Part shown: piece after piece, positions 7,416-15,825 of the stretch | Position numbering within the stretch: the first letter of the stretch is position 1 | How the letters are laid out: each line of letters begins with the position of its first letter | Assembly (NCBI RefSeq): GCF_014699115.1 | Contig: NZ_JACXAD010000001.1 | Location: 310,001 to 374,000, forward strand | Reading direction: 5' to 3' | DNA length: 64,000 nt | Source of the DNA: Hymenobacter montanus | GTDB lineage: Bacteria; Bacteroidota; Bacteroidia; Cytophagales; Hymenobacteraceae | The notes under the pieces: model-generated | What the model was told of the DNA's origin: nothing | The model's database searches: none | Seen by the model: only the letters and a program-made list of their open reading frames with translations | Made by a program: the position numbers and the translations under genes

Positions 7416-8957
7416 TTATTCGTGGTGCAGCTTCCAGGTACCCGTGTGGCCAGCGGGCCCGCTGAGCGTGAGCAGGTAGAGGCCCGCTGGCTGCCCGGCC
7501 AGCGGTACGGCTACGGTTGTCTGGCCCGCCGGCACGGGCGCGCTCCACACGTTGCGGCCCAGCACATCAGTCAGGGTTAGTACCTGGCCCACGCGGGCGG
7601 GTTGGGCCAGGGTGAGGGTGGCACTTTCGGTGGCCGGGTTGGGGTGCAGCGTGGCCAGAGCCGCGGCTTGAGCGGCGCGGGTGGGTAAGAGGTTGACAAA
7701 ACCCTGGGGACTGCCGCAGACTTGAGTAACCCCGTTCACTGACTTACGGGAGTAGATTAAGTTATCCCAGCCTTCAAAGCTGGTTGTGAAGCCGGGGGCG
7801 AAACTGTACTGCCACGCATCATAATCAAGCCCCGCGCCGTAAATGGGTGTGGCCCCACTCTGCGGGCGGTTCCGCCAGTAGTAGGGGGTATAGCTAATAC
7901 GGCCCGCCGCTGGGGCACAGCCAGCAGCGCCGCCACTGCCAATGGGCAGCCCCACTAACAAATAAGAATTGGCGGGTCCGGGAACGTACTCACCCGTTAG
8001 CAGGCGCAGTGCCCCTAGCTGGAGCGTCGCGCCCGACGCCTCCCACTGGTTGCCCACGCGCGCCATAGCCCACCGCTTTATGGTAATCGGACCATAAGTT
8101 ACTCGGGCGGGTAAAGAGCAGACTCCGGCGTAACCGAATTCTTCGTCCCGCAGCTGCTCCTGGTAGGTGATAACTAAACTATCAGCCGTCAGGCGCCGCG
8201 AAACGATACGACGCAGCTTCTTCTTATCGGAGCACTGGACTGGACTCACAACATCAACTTCCTGGTAGCCAAACTCGTCGCCGGGCCGCACGTCAAACAG
8301 CCGGAGCGGATTATACAGCGACTGCTCGAAGGTGGCCGGCAGCGCCGCCTGCACCAACGGGAGGCCGGTAGCGCCACCCAGCCACTGCGGGCCAGCCAGC
8401 AAGCCGTAGCGCCGGCTGAGGCGAATCGCGGTGGTGGTTCCGGAGGCGGTAACATTGATGACGGCTACGCTATCCTCCACGCCGGGGCTGATGGTTTCCC
8501 AATTCCGGCTTAGCAAGGTGGCGGTTCGCAACGGCTGGGTGCTGGCGTTCCAGGTGCTGCCCACGGGCGCCTGTGGAAACAGCTCCAGGCTGACGGGCGC
8601 TTGCACGTCAGCTTGCGCCAGGGCCTCCAGCGTGTAGCTCTTTTGGCCCGGCCGCCAGCGCAGCAGCGCGCCAAACAGGTTGTTGCGGCTTTTCACTGAG
8701 CCCTGGGGAAAAGTAGTGCCCGCGGAGCTGCGCAGCCTTCGGTTGAACGCATAAACCGAATCGCCAGTTGGCGTGGCATAGGCCGAGTCGGCCCGGAGCG
8801 TATGAATGAGGTTGGTATTGGAGCCCGAAGCCTCTTTGTAAGCATAAATCAGCCCCAACCGAAACGGACGCCATACCTGCTGCGCCTGGACGGTAAAGCC
8901 CATAAAAATTAACAGAGCTGCCAGGAGCGGCCGCACCCAACGGTAAGTATGTCTCAT
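7416..8957 (-). CDS. Exported protein with T9SS type A sorting domain
   Basis: About 513 residues. An N-terminal signal peptide (hydrophobic PLLAALLIFMGFTVQA, cleavage probably before QQVW) directs Sec export. The C-terminal 75 residues carry the T9SS type A sorting domain: HPNPATESATLTL, LTLTDVLGRNVW and PAGLYLLTL are its three usual blocks. It should therefore be released or surface-attached through the type IX system. The middle 400 residues match no domain I know; they include few Cys and many aromatic strand-like segments. The start MRHTYRW at 8957 was preferred over an ATG three codons earlier. A 17-bp tandem repeat lies 50-85 bases upstream and may regulate it. Confidence 0.85.
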   Translation of the reverse strand: MRHTYRWVRPLLAALLIFMGFTVQAQQVWRPFRLGLIYAYKEASGSNTNLIHTLRADSAYATPTGDSVYAFNRRLRSSAGTTFPQGSVKSRNNLFGALLRWRPGQKSYTLEALAQADVQAPVSLELFPQAPVGSTWNASTQPLRTATLLSRNWETISPGVEDSVAVINVTASGTTTAIRLSRRYGLLAGPQWLGGATGLPLVQAALPATFEQSLYNPLRLFDVRPGDEFGYQEVDVVSPVQCSDKKKLRRIVSRRLTADSLVITYQEQLRDEEFGYAGVCSLPARVTYGPITIKRWAMARVGNQWEASGATLQLGALRLLTGEYVPGPANSYLLVGLPIGSGGAAGCAPAAGRISYTPYYWRNRPQSGATPIYGAGLDYDAWQYSFAPGFTTSFEGWDNLIYSRKSVNGVTQVCGSPQGFVNLLPTRAAQAAALATLHPNPATESATLTLAQPARVGQVLTLTDVLGRNVWSAPVPAGQTTVAVPLAGQPAGLYLLTLSGPAGHTGTWKLHHE

Positions 8958-9007
8958 GCTCGGCAATAGTAAAGTGCGAATGATGCCCGCAAGGTACGTT
9001 ATTGGAA

Positions 9008-9041
9008 TAATTTATCACAAATCATAGTTTATCACGAATCA
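9008..9041 (-). promoter_or_regulatory. Tandem 17-bp direct repeat upstream of a T9SS gene
   Basis: On the minus strand two head-to-tail copies of a 17-base unit (TGATTyGTGATAAAyTA) differ at only two positions. They lie 51-84 bases before the ATG of the exported protein. A weak promoter-like TACCTTGC follows at a suitable distance. The arrangement resembles a two-site operator. Confidence 0.5.
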
Positions 9042-9056
9042 GACGAGCCAAACGCA

Positions 9057-9088
9057 AGAAGCCCTGCTTGTTGCCAAGCAGGGCTTCT
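9057..9088 (-). terminator. Terminator-like hairpin after rpsT
   Basis: A 14-base perfect stem (AGAAGCCCTGCTTG) with a four-base loop lies about 60 bases past the rpsT stop codon. The T-tract on the minus strand is short, so termination efficiency is uncertain. Confidence 0.7.
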
Positions 9089-9150
9089 GTGTAGAGCGTA
9101 GAACCAGACCTTGGGGCGGCGCAGTCTGGCCCTACTAAACTCGCTACGCG

Positions 9151-9402
9151 CTAAAGCGCATTGACGAGTTTTGTCAGCTTGCTTTTGTTGTTAGCAGCTT
9201 TGTTTTTGTGGATGATGTTCTTCTTGGCCAACCGGTCCAACATCGACGACACTTTCTTCAACAACTCCTGAGCGGCCGTTTTGTCGGTGGCGGCGCGCAG
9301 GCGCTTAATGGCGGTGCGAGTGGATTTGTGCTGGTAACGGTTCAACACGCGCTTGGCTTCGTTGCTGCGGATGCGTTTGAGGGCCGACTTATGGTTTGCC
9401 AT
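9151..9402 (-). CDS. rpsT: 30S ribosomal protein S20
   Basis: Binds 16S rRNA in the small subunit. The 83 residues are strongly basic and helical, starting MANHKSALKRIRSNEAKR, a standard S20 opening, and ending with the lysine- and asparagine-rich helix KNIIHKNKAANNKSKL. Size is normal. It is a single-gene unit with its own promoter (9452-9481) and hairpin terminator. Confidence 0.97.
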   Translation of the reverse strand: MANHKSALKRIRSNEAKRVLNRYQHKSTRTAIKRLRAATDKTAAQELLKKVSSMLDRLAKKNIIHKNKAANNKSKLTKLVNAL

Positions 9403-9451
9403 GAGTAGGAATATAGAGGAGCGTTATGCTTGAGTTCTGAGTTTGGGAGGG

Positions 9452-9481
9452 CAAAGGTACAAACCCGCGCGGTATTTTCAA
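9452..9481 (-). promoter_or_regulatory. Bacteroidota-type promoter of rpsT
   Basis: On the minus strand TTG, a 19-base spacer and TACCTTTG match the -33/-7 consensus of the phylum's primary sigma factor exactly. Transcription would start about 40 bases before the rpsT ATG. Confidence 0.8.
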
Positions 9482-9681
9482 ACCCCTTCGGCAAAATATA
9501 GTGGGCCAAGCCTTTTGGAAGGTCAATTCACGCTGATTATGCTTCGAATTCCACTCCTTCAGGCAAAACAGTAGTATGCATGCCGGTTATTTACGAACTT
9601 TACTACAACCCAATTTCCGTCCGGCGCGCCCGGCACTCGTTATTGCTATCCTTCGTTCATTATATCCGTTATCCCTGCGTC

Positions 9682-10665
9682 ATGCCTTTAGTAGCCGAAT
9701 CCCGTTATCAGCCGCCGTTCTACTTGTTTAACGGCCATTTGCAAACCATTGTCCCCAGCCTGTGGCGCACCGTGCCCGGGGTGGCCTACCAGCGCGAGCG
9801 GCTGGAGCTGCCCGATGGCGACTTTCTGAACCTGGACTGGAGCCGCCGGCCCGCCATGCAGCCCACGGATGGCCTCGCCATTGTGTCGCATGGCCTTGAG
9901 GGCGACGCCTCGCGTCCGTACGTGCGGGGCATGGTGCGGGCCCTCAACCGCGCCGGCCTCGACGCCCTGGCTTGGAACTACCGTAGTTGCGGCGAAATGA
10001 ACCGCCTGCTCCGCTCCTATCACCTCGGCGACACCGACGACCTGGATGCGGTGCTGCGCCACGCGCTCGCCACCGGCCGCTACCAGCGCGTGTACCTGGT
10101 CGGTTTCAGCGCGGGAGGCAATGTAACGCTGAAATACCTGGGCGAGGACCCCGGCCGCGTGCCAACGGAGGTGCGGCGGGCGGCCGTGTTTTCAGTGCCC
10201 ACCGACTTGCAGGCCAGTTCGGTTCACATCGCGCGGATTCAGAACCAGGTGTACCTGCGGCGTTTTCTGAAGTCGCTGCGCCTGAAAGTGCGCGCCAAGG
10301 CCGAGCTGCTGCCGGGCCAGATAGACTTATCCGGCATCGAAGACTTACGCAACTTCCAGGAGTTCGACGAGCGCTACACCGCACCCATGCACGGCTTCGA
10401 CTCGGCCGATGCCTACTACGAATACGCCAGCTCCGGGCGCTACCTGAGCGCTATCCAGGTGCCCACGCTGTTGGTGAACGCGGAAAATGACCCTTTCCTG
10501 CCGGCATCCTGCTTCCCCCGCGACGTGGCCGCCAACTCTCCGTTCGTCTTTCTGGAAATTCCGCCGGCGGGTGGGCACGTGGGCTTTGCCGAAGGCCCGC
10601 CCGATGGCGAGTATTATTCGGAGCGCCGCGCCGTGGAGTTCCTCACCGCCGAAGTGCCCGCGTAG
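9682..10665 (+). CDS. Alpha/beta hydrolase, YheT family
   Basis: A 327-residue cytoplasmic serine hydrolase of the YheT family; the substrate is unknown, and members act on esters. The family opening FNGHLQTIVPSLWR is at residues 16-29. The nucleophile Ser143 sits in GFSAGGN, the acid is probably in NAENDPFLP, and the catalytic His in GGHVGF near the end. The oxyanion-region motif SHGLEGDASRPY is also present. The start MPLVAESRY at 9682 was chosen because the 34 extra residues of a longer frame do not fit the family. It converges with rsmG, with nine bases between the stop codons. Confidence 0.88.
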   Translation: MPLVAESRYQPPFYLFNGHLQTIVPSLWRTVPGVAYQRERLELPDGDFLNLDWSRRPAMQPTDGLAIVSHGLEGDASRPYVRGMVRALNRAGLDALAWNYRSCGEMNRLLRSYHLGDTDDLDAVLRHALATGRYQRVYLVGFSAGGNVTLKYLGEDPGRVPTEVRRAAVFSVPTDLQASSVHIARIQNQVYLRRFLKSLRLKVRAKAELLPGQIDLSGIEDLRNFQEFDERYTAPMHGFDSADAYYEYASSGRYLSAIQVPTLLVNAENDPFLPASCFPRDVAANSPFVFLEIPPAGGHVGFAEGPPDGEYYSERRAVEFLTAEVPA

Positions 10666-10674
10666 GGCGGGACG

Positions 10675-11292
10675 CTACTTCGCGGCCACAAAAACAACCT
10701 TCTTGGTCTCGTAAAACTCCTCGCTGAAATAATCGCGCAAATTCGTCACCTTCGCCTTCAGGCCGGATTCGGCAATTTCTTCGGTTAAGTTGCCCCCCTT
10801 CAGATAGTAAAGCCCGGCTCCGGCAACCCCGGCGGGCTTGAACCGATTTGCTATCCACGGGTGGAAGGTGGCGAGGCGCGCCACGGCGCGGCTCACCACG
10901 AAATCGTACTTGCTGCGTACCTGCTCGGCCCGGGTTTGCTCGGCCGTGACGTTCTCCAGGCCCAGGGCACCGGCCATGAACTGCACAGCCCGGATTTTCT
11001 TGCCAATGCTGTCGACTAGGTGAAACCGCACTTCGGGAAACAGAATGGCCAGGGGCAGCCCCGGCAGGCCACCACCGGTGCCCACGTCGAGCACGGTGCT
11101 GCCCTGAGGGAACCGAACGACTTTAGCAATGCCCAGCGAGTGCAACAGATGGCGCTCGACGAAGTTATCCATGTCGGTCCGGGACACTAGGTTGATGGCT
11201 TCGTTGGTAGCCCGAAACTCGGTTTCCAGGTGCTGAAACAGCCGGAGCTGCTCGGGCGTGAGCTCGGGGAAATAGTGCTGCAAAAGGTTCAT
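10675..11292 (-). CDS. rsmG: 16S rRNA (guanine-527-N7) methyltransferase
   Basis: Methylates G527 in 16S rRNA using S-adenosylmethionine. The 205-residue protein has the Rossmann SAM motif VLDVGTGGGLPGLPLAILFP, followed by HLVDSIGKKIRAVQ, both typical of RsmG (GidB). The later block YDFVVSRAVARL matches the catalytic region. The ATG at 11292 (MNLLQHYFPELTPEQ) is the family's usual start. It is transcribed alone; the next upstream region holds an inverted repeat. Confidence 0.95.
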   Translation of the reverse strand: MNLLQHYFPELTPEQLRLFQHLETEFRATNEAINLVSRTDMDNFVERHLLHSLGIAKVVRFPQGSTVLDVGTGGGLPGLPLAILFPEVRFHLVDSIGKKIRAVQFMAGALGLENVTAEQTRAEQVRSKYDFVVSRAVARLATFHPWIANRFKPAGVAGAGLYYLKGGNLTEEIAESGLKAKVTNLRDYFSEEFYETKKVVFVAAK

Positions 11293-11330
11293 GGGTGCAA
11301 AGGTGCGGGTTATTAGCATGCGGATGCCAG

Positions 11331-11685
11331 CTCAGTGTATCGAGCGCAGGCGGGAAAACCTCACGGGACCCCTACGGGGCTAACCCTCCCGGGTACGACC
11401 CCGGTTCGCGGGAGGCGCGAAGCCCCAGAAGAGGGGAGCCAGACCTCGTGTACACGGACGAGGAAACGGCTCTGGCATGCGAATGCCAGCAGAACGGAAC
11501 TCTTTTTAGCGCCCTAGCCCCCGGCATAAAAAAGCCCCGGTACGGGCCGAGGCTCTTTTAGTAACTTACAGCTATTCAACGCTTACGGCAGCACCATTAT
11601 TTCGCCTGGCTCCCCTTTCCTGTGGAGAGAGGCTTGCCCCGTAGGGGTCACGTGAGGTTGCACCGGCTGCGCCCCGGACACTGAA
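11331..11685. repeat. Pair of inverted repeat copies (family C) filling the rsmG-sigma gap
   Basis: Two copies of a roughly 80-110 base sequence lie head to head: 11331-11442 and, inverted, 11606-11685. The best part is a 24-base arm (11357-11380 against 11636-11659) with one mismatch. The flanks also match (CAGTGT at the outside, GGGGAGCCAG at the inside). The whole would fold into a giant hairpin. The repeat resembles the CCTCAC...GGGGAG class of intergenic repeats seen in several GC-rich bacteria. No gene is evident in the 405-base gap. Confidence 0.75.
11526..11556 (-). terminator. Terminator downstream of the sigma-factor gene
   Basis: A stem AGCC-CGG with its complement CCG-GGCT (one internal mismatch) is followed on the minus strand by six T. 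It lies inside the inverted repeat, 140 bases past the sigma-factor stop codon. Confidence 0.6.
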
Positions 11686-11697
11686 CTGAGAACCGCT

Positions 11698-12321
11698 CTA
11701 AATAATTTGCTTGGTGTTCTTTACCATGTCGTAGAGCAATTCGCGGGCGCGGTGAAGCTGGGCTTTCACGGTGCCAAGCGGGGCCTTGAGCTCGGTGGCA
11801 ATTTCTTCGTAGCTGAGCTCGTCGAAATAGCGCAGCGACACCAGGCGCTGGTATTTTTCGGGCAGGCGCGACACCACGTGGCGCATAATCTCGATTTTCT
11901 GATTGCGTACGGCGTGCTCGGCCGGGTTCAGGTCGTTGTCGCGGAAATCGATGGTGATTTCGTCGCCATTGTCCACCTTAATAGCGGAATCTATCGACAT
12001 GGTTTTGATTTTATTCTTGCGAATAAAATCGATGCAGTTGTTCGTTGCGATGCGAAATAGCCAGGTGCTGAAAGCGTACTCAGGGTTGAATTTGTGCAGG
12101 TTCCGAAAAGCCTTCGCGAACGCCTCAATGGTCAGGTCCTCAGCGTCGTCCTGATTGCGCACCATTTTGAGCACCACGTGGTACACCGGCTTTTTATAGA
12201 TGTGCATCAGCTCGGCATAAGCTTTCTCGTCGCCATTATCGACGGCCGCGCGAATCAGCTTGAAGTCGTGCTTGGCTTTCGCCGAAAACTGCTTTTGAAT
12301 ATCTTGGTTATTTACTTCCAT
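11698..12321 (-). CDS. ECF-type sigma-70 family sigma factor
   Basis: Directs RNA polymerase to a specific promoter set. The 207 residues contain sigma region 2 (DEKAYAELMHIYKKPVYHVV to FSTWLFRIATNNCIDFIRKNK, about 30-105) and region 4 (LPEKYQRLVSLRYFDELSYEEIATEL, GTVKAQLHRARE, about 150-200). The absence of regions 1 and 3 places it in the ECF class. No anti-sigma gene is adjacent. The start overlaps the end of the glycosyltransferase gene by ten bases, so the two form an operon and translation may be coupled. What it controls cannot be told from the sequence. Confidence 0.92.
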   Translation of the reverse strand: MEVNNQDIQKQFSAKAKHDFKLIRAAVDNGDEKAYAELMHIYKKPVYHVVLKMVRNQDDAEDLTIEAFAKAFRNLHKFNPEYAFSTWLFRIATNNCIDFIRKNKIKTMSIDSAIKVDNGDEITIDFRDNDLNPAEHAVRNQKIEIMRHVVSRLPEKYQRLVSLRYFDELSYEEIATELKAPLGTVKAQLHRARELLYDMVKNTKQII

Positions 12322-13466
12322 CGAAGAGTGCGATTAAGGAATAGCGAAACGCCCAGCGCCAGATACTGAAAAAAATAAACTGCGTCGAGTACGGGCAGTA
12401 GTCCGACGGTTACGGGCTGGTGCAGGCGGCGGCTAAGACGAGCATACACGCCGCCGACAAACAAAGTTCGCAGCGTACATACCACTGCCAAAGGTACCCA
12501 ATTGTTTGGGGAAAATACTAGCGCAATCGCACTACCGTAGAACAACCCATTGGCTGTCATAAAAATACCAATTCGCAGACGGTCGGCCAGGCGGTACGCT
12601 CGCCCCGCCGATAAATGCCGCCTTTTCTGGTGCCACCATCCGCCCCACGTGGGGGCGGGTTCGCTGAGCGTATGGGCCGAGGGGTCAGCCACCACCGCCA
12701 CGCGCTGGCCCTGGCGCACTGCATCCTGCACCAGCAGGTCGTCGTCGCCGCTAAGCTGGCGGATGTGCGAGGCAAACCCCTTGGTGGCCGTAAAGCAACC
12801 GCGGGTGTAGGCCAGGTTGCGGCCCACGCCCATGTAGGGCCAGCCCCGCCAGGCAAAGCTCAGATACTGAGCGGCCGTGACCAGAGTTTCGTAGCGAATT
12901 AGCTGGTTCAGAAAGCCGGGGGCTTCGGTGTAAGCCGAGTAGCCCACCACCAAATCGGCCGGTTGGCGGCCGTAGTTGGCGAAGCCCCGCTGCATCAGGC
13001 GCAGCCACTGGTTGGTGGCGGGGATGCAGTCGGCATCGGTAAACAGCAGCCGCTGGTAACGGGTGGCTTTGATGCCCAGCGTGAGGGCGTATTTCTTGGG
13101 CGCGAAGCCCTCCGGGGTGCTGCTGATGGTGACCAGGCGCAACCGAGGGGCGTAATACTGCACGAGCTGCTGGGCGTAGAGGTAGGTATCGTCGGCGCTG
13201 CGGTCGTCGATGAGTATGATTTCAAAGCCGGGGGGGTAGTCTTGCTCGAGCAGCAGCGGCAGCAAACGGCGTAGGTTCTCGAGCTCGTTGCGGGCGCAGA
13301 CGACAATGGAAACCGGCTCGGTGTCGGGGCCGGGCGCACTCGCCAGAGGCTCGGGTGCCCGCCGGGCAAAGGACCAGAAAAAATACGCCGCGTAAAATCC
13401 CTGGACCAGTACGCACGCCAGCAGCAGCCAGAAGAACGGGGAAGAAATGACGGGGGAAAGCAGCAA
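12312..13466 (-). CDS. Membrane glycosyltransferase, GT2 family
   Basis: Family 2 glycosyltransferase of about 384 residues; the sugar and acceptor are unknown. An N-terminal membrane helix (SSPFFWLLLACVLVQGFYAAYFFW) is followed by the GT-A domain: SIVVCARNELENLRRLL, ILIDDRSADDTY, and the metal-binding FTDADC. A later HQKRRHLSAG may act as the acceptor-side motif, and hydrophobic C-terminal helices suggest membrane anchoring. No ATG suits the start. A TTG at 13466 fits, because the frame further upstream would run into tgt and loses all family similarity. The sigma factor follows with a ten-base overlap. Confidence 0.82.
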   Translation of the reverse strand: MLLSPVISSPFFWLLLACVLVQGFYAAYFFWSFARRAPEPLASAPGPDTEPVSIVVCARNELENLRRLLPLLLEQDYPPGFEIILIDDRSADDTYLYAQQLVQYYAPRLRLVTISSTPEGFAPKKYALTLGIKATRYQRLLFTDADCIPATNQWLRLMQRGFANYGRQPADLVVGYSAYTEAPGFLNQLIRYETLVTAAQYLSFAWRGWPYMGVGRNLAYTRGCFTATKGFASHIRQLSGDDDLLVQDAVRQGQRVAVVADPSAHTLSEPAPTWGGWWHQKRRHLSAGRAYRLADRLRIGIFMTANGLFYGSAIALVFSPNNWVPLAVVCTLRTLFVGGVYARLSRRLHQPVTVGLLPVLDAVYFFQYLALGVSLFLNRTLRWK

Positions 13467-13488
13467 GACGGCGGGGCGAATGAACGGG

Positions 13489-13524
13489 CAAAAGTACGGG
13501 GGCCGGGGCCGGCCGGTATCTTTG
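13489..13524. promoter_or_regulatory. Divergent -7 elements between the GT2 gene and tgt
   Basis: A TACTTTTG on the minus strand (13489-13496) and a TATCTTTG on the plus strand (13517-13524) both match the Bacteroidota -7 box, but neither has a clear TTG at -33. They would start the GT2 operon about 16 bases before its proposed TTG start, and tgt about 100 bases before its ATG. Confidence 0.4.
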
Positions 13525-13631
13525 CGGCTGCCAGCTTCCGCTTCGCCTCTGGTTTGGGGAGTGGGTAAACGCTCCCGGGCAGTCCGGATAACATCCTGCT
13601 GCCAGGTGGAGCGGCCGGCCCTTTTGTACCT

Positions 13632-14762
13632 ATGACCTTCGACCTTCTTGCCCACGACCCCGCGAGTAAAGCCCGCGCTGGTCGCCTCCAAACGGCCCAC
13701 GGGGCCATTGAGACGCCCATCTTCATGCCCGTGGGCACGGCCGGCACCGTGAAAGCGGTGCCGCAAAGTACCCTCAAGGAGGATGTCAAAGCGCAGATTA
13801 TCCTCGGCAACACCTACCACCTCTACTTGCGGCCCGGCCTCGAGGTGCTGCGCGCCGCCGGGGGCCTGCACCAATTCAATGGCTGGGACCGGCCCATTCT
13901 CACGGACAGCGGCGGCTACCAGGTGTACTCCTTAAGCAACACCCGCAAAATCAAGGAGGAAGGCGTTAAATTCCGGTCCCACATCGATGGCAGCGCGCAC
14001 TTGTTCTCGCCCGAGGGGGTGATGGACATTCAGCGGGTTATCGGGGCCGACATCATCATGGCGTTTGACGAGTGCACGCCCTGGCCCTGCGAGTACGACT
14101 ACGCGGCCCGCTCGCTCGACATGACGCACCGCTGGCTGCGGCGCTGCATTCAGCAATTCGACCGTACGGAAGGGCATTATGGGTATGAGCAGGCCCTTTT
14201 CCCCATCGTGCAGGGCAGCACGTTCCGGGATCTGCGCGTTAAGTCGGCCGAGTTCGTGGCGGCGCAGGGCCGCGCGGGCAACGCCATCGGGGGCCTGAGC
14301 GTGGGCGAGCCGGCCGAGCTGATGTACGAAATGACCGAGCTGGTTTGCGACATTCTGCCCCCGGACAAGCCCCGCTACCTGATGGGTGTGGGCACCCCCG
14401 CCAACATCCTGGAGAACATTGCCCTGGGCGTGGACATGTTCGACTGCGTGATGCCGACCCGGAATGCGCGTAACGGCATGCTGTTCACCACGCAGGGCAT
14501 TATCAACGTGACGAACAAGAAGTGGGCGACCGATTTCACGCCCCTCGACCCTGAACTAGGCGGGCACGCTAGCACGTTTTACACCCGGGCCTACCTGCGC
14601 CATCTGTTTCAGTGCCAGGAAATGCTCGGCCCGCAAATTGCTTCGGCCCACAACCTGGCCTTTTACCTGTGGCTGGTGACAGAAGCCCGCAAGCAAATCG
14701 TGGCCGGCACGTTTGCCCCCTGGAAAACCCGAATGGTGAAACAGGTGATGACCCGGTTGTAG
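13632..14762 (+). CDS. tgt: tRNA-guanine transglycosylase
   Basis: Exchanges guanine for the queuosine precursor at the wobble base of Asp, Asn, His and Tyr tRNAs. The 376 residues show GTVKAVPQ, GNTYHLYLRPG, LTDSGGYQVYSL and MAFDECTPW. The block VDMFDCVMPTRNARNG holds the nucleophilic Asp. The C-terminal zinc motif CxCxxC of E. coli Tgt is absent: the segment reads DPELGGHASTFYTRAYLRHLF, keeping only the last His. I believe this loss is common in Bacteroidota. tgt and the LptF/LptG permease are normally neighbours; here an orphan gene separates them. The 271 bases after the stop are AT-rich and hold no gene. Confidence 0.95.
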   Translation: MTFDLLAHDPASKARAGRLQTAHGAIETPIFMPVGTAGTVKAVPQSTLKEDVKAQIILGNTYHLYLRPGLEVLRAAGGLHQFNGWDRPILTDSGGYQVYSLSNTRKIKEEGVKFRSHIDGSAHLFSPEGVMDIQRVIGADIIMAFDECTPWPCEYDYAARSLDMTHRWLRRCIQQFDRTEGHYGYEQALFPIVQGSTFRDLRVKSAEFVAAQGRAGNAIGGLSVGEPAELMYEMTELVCDILPPDKPRYLMGVGTPANILENIALGVDMFDCVMPTRNARNGMLFTTQGIINVTNKKWATDFTPLDPELGGHASTFYTRAYLRHLFQCQEMLGPQIASAHNLAFYLWLVTEARKQIVAGTFAPWKTRMVKQVMTRL

Positions 14763-15033
14763 CGTTGTAGACCAGAGCCGATGCCGATGTAAAGTAGAAG
14801 TAATGAGTCCAGAGACCGTTCTGCCGAGCGCAGCCGGGGCAGCTCGCTCGCCTCGTTGAACCATAGGCTAGCGGAGCTATCTACTGGATTACATTTATTT
14901 TCCTAACTTTTAAACTATTCCCGACAAGACAAACTGTTTCAATTTTATCTGAGTTTTTCATAAAATTATATAATTCTCAAATTGATATTAAAATCAAACA
15001 TGTTAGCTCATTAACACCAATACCATAATTATT

Positions 15034-15750
15034 ATGACTCCCGACCAAGATAATCCTTCAGAGCAAGCTTCTCTCCTTGGCTCAGACGCACTTGCCGTGC
15101 AGGAGAAGCTCCAAAATGCCTTGCAAGTATTCAAGGACTGGGGCGTCAATACTGCTCATTTCCAGCCAAATCCAAAAACTAGTAAAGCTAGCGGAGAAAT
15201 CCTTGTCTTGGAGGAAGACATTGGCTATGAAGACTTCATTAAGGTAGCACAGGGCCAAGGCTGGATCAAGCACAAAACATACTTTCCAGATGAGAATAGT
15301 CGACGTTTCGAGGAAGTATGGGCGACAGAAGATAAAGCAAACGCTATTCACTACATAGACGATTCGATAAGCGGCACTTGCTTTTTGTGGGTGCGTGGCC
15401 CAAAAATAAATGAGCTTTTGTTTGAGATTGTTAGACGGCTGCCAGCCTATGAACCTGAAGAATTAATTGAGATGGCAAGTGCAGCGAGTGAACATGACGA
15501 AATGGTCAGCGCTTTATTTCGAATTGGTGTGGGTTTCCCCAACTTCGATTCGAAAGCATTTCGCGTGTTTGAAGCCTACTTGACAGCCCCTACTCCATTA
15601 TTACGTAAGGCTACTGTTCAGGCAATTGCTTATCGAATGTGGCCTGAAAGCACCAAGCTGCTCGAGAAGGTGGTGCAGGAAGATCATGACGAAGGGGTTC
15701 GGCAGTTTGCTGAAAGTATTCTCAACCAAGTTAAGCACAGAAGTGCGTAA
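15034..15750 (+). CDS. Hypothetical protein with possible HEAT-like end
   Basis: I do not recognise this 238-residue soluble protein. The first 130 residues mix helices and strands (ASGEILVLEEDIGYEDFIKVAQ). The last 80 residues, with PLLRKATVQAIAYRMWPES then DEGVRQFAESIL, look like one or two HEAT-type helical repeats. Its DNA is distinctly AT-richer than tgt and the permease on either side, and it interrupts a normally adjacent pair, so recent acquisition is likely. It has no signal peptide and no visible partner gene. Confidence 0.6.
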   Translation: MTPDQDNPSEQASLLGSDALAVQEKLQNALQVFKDWGVNTAHFQPNPKTSKASGEILVLEEDIGYEDFIKVAQGQGWIKHKTYFPDENSRRFEEVWATEDKANAIHYIDDSISGTCFLWVRGPKINELLFEIVRRLPAYEPEELIEMASAASEHDEMVSALFRIGVGFPNFDSKAFRVFEAYLTAPTPLLRKATVQAIAYRMWPESTKLLEKVVQEDHDEGVRQFAESILNQVKHRSA

Positions 15751-15825
15751 GCTTGATATTTACGAGAAGGATGAATCAATAGCTAAAATACCACAACCGC
15801 CTCGATTCATTGCCACTAACTGAAA

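Noticed and set aside
11399..11450. Possible tRNA-like GGTTCG segment
   Set aside because: No acceptor or anticodon stem can be drawn. The sequence belongs to the inverted repeat pair.
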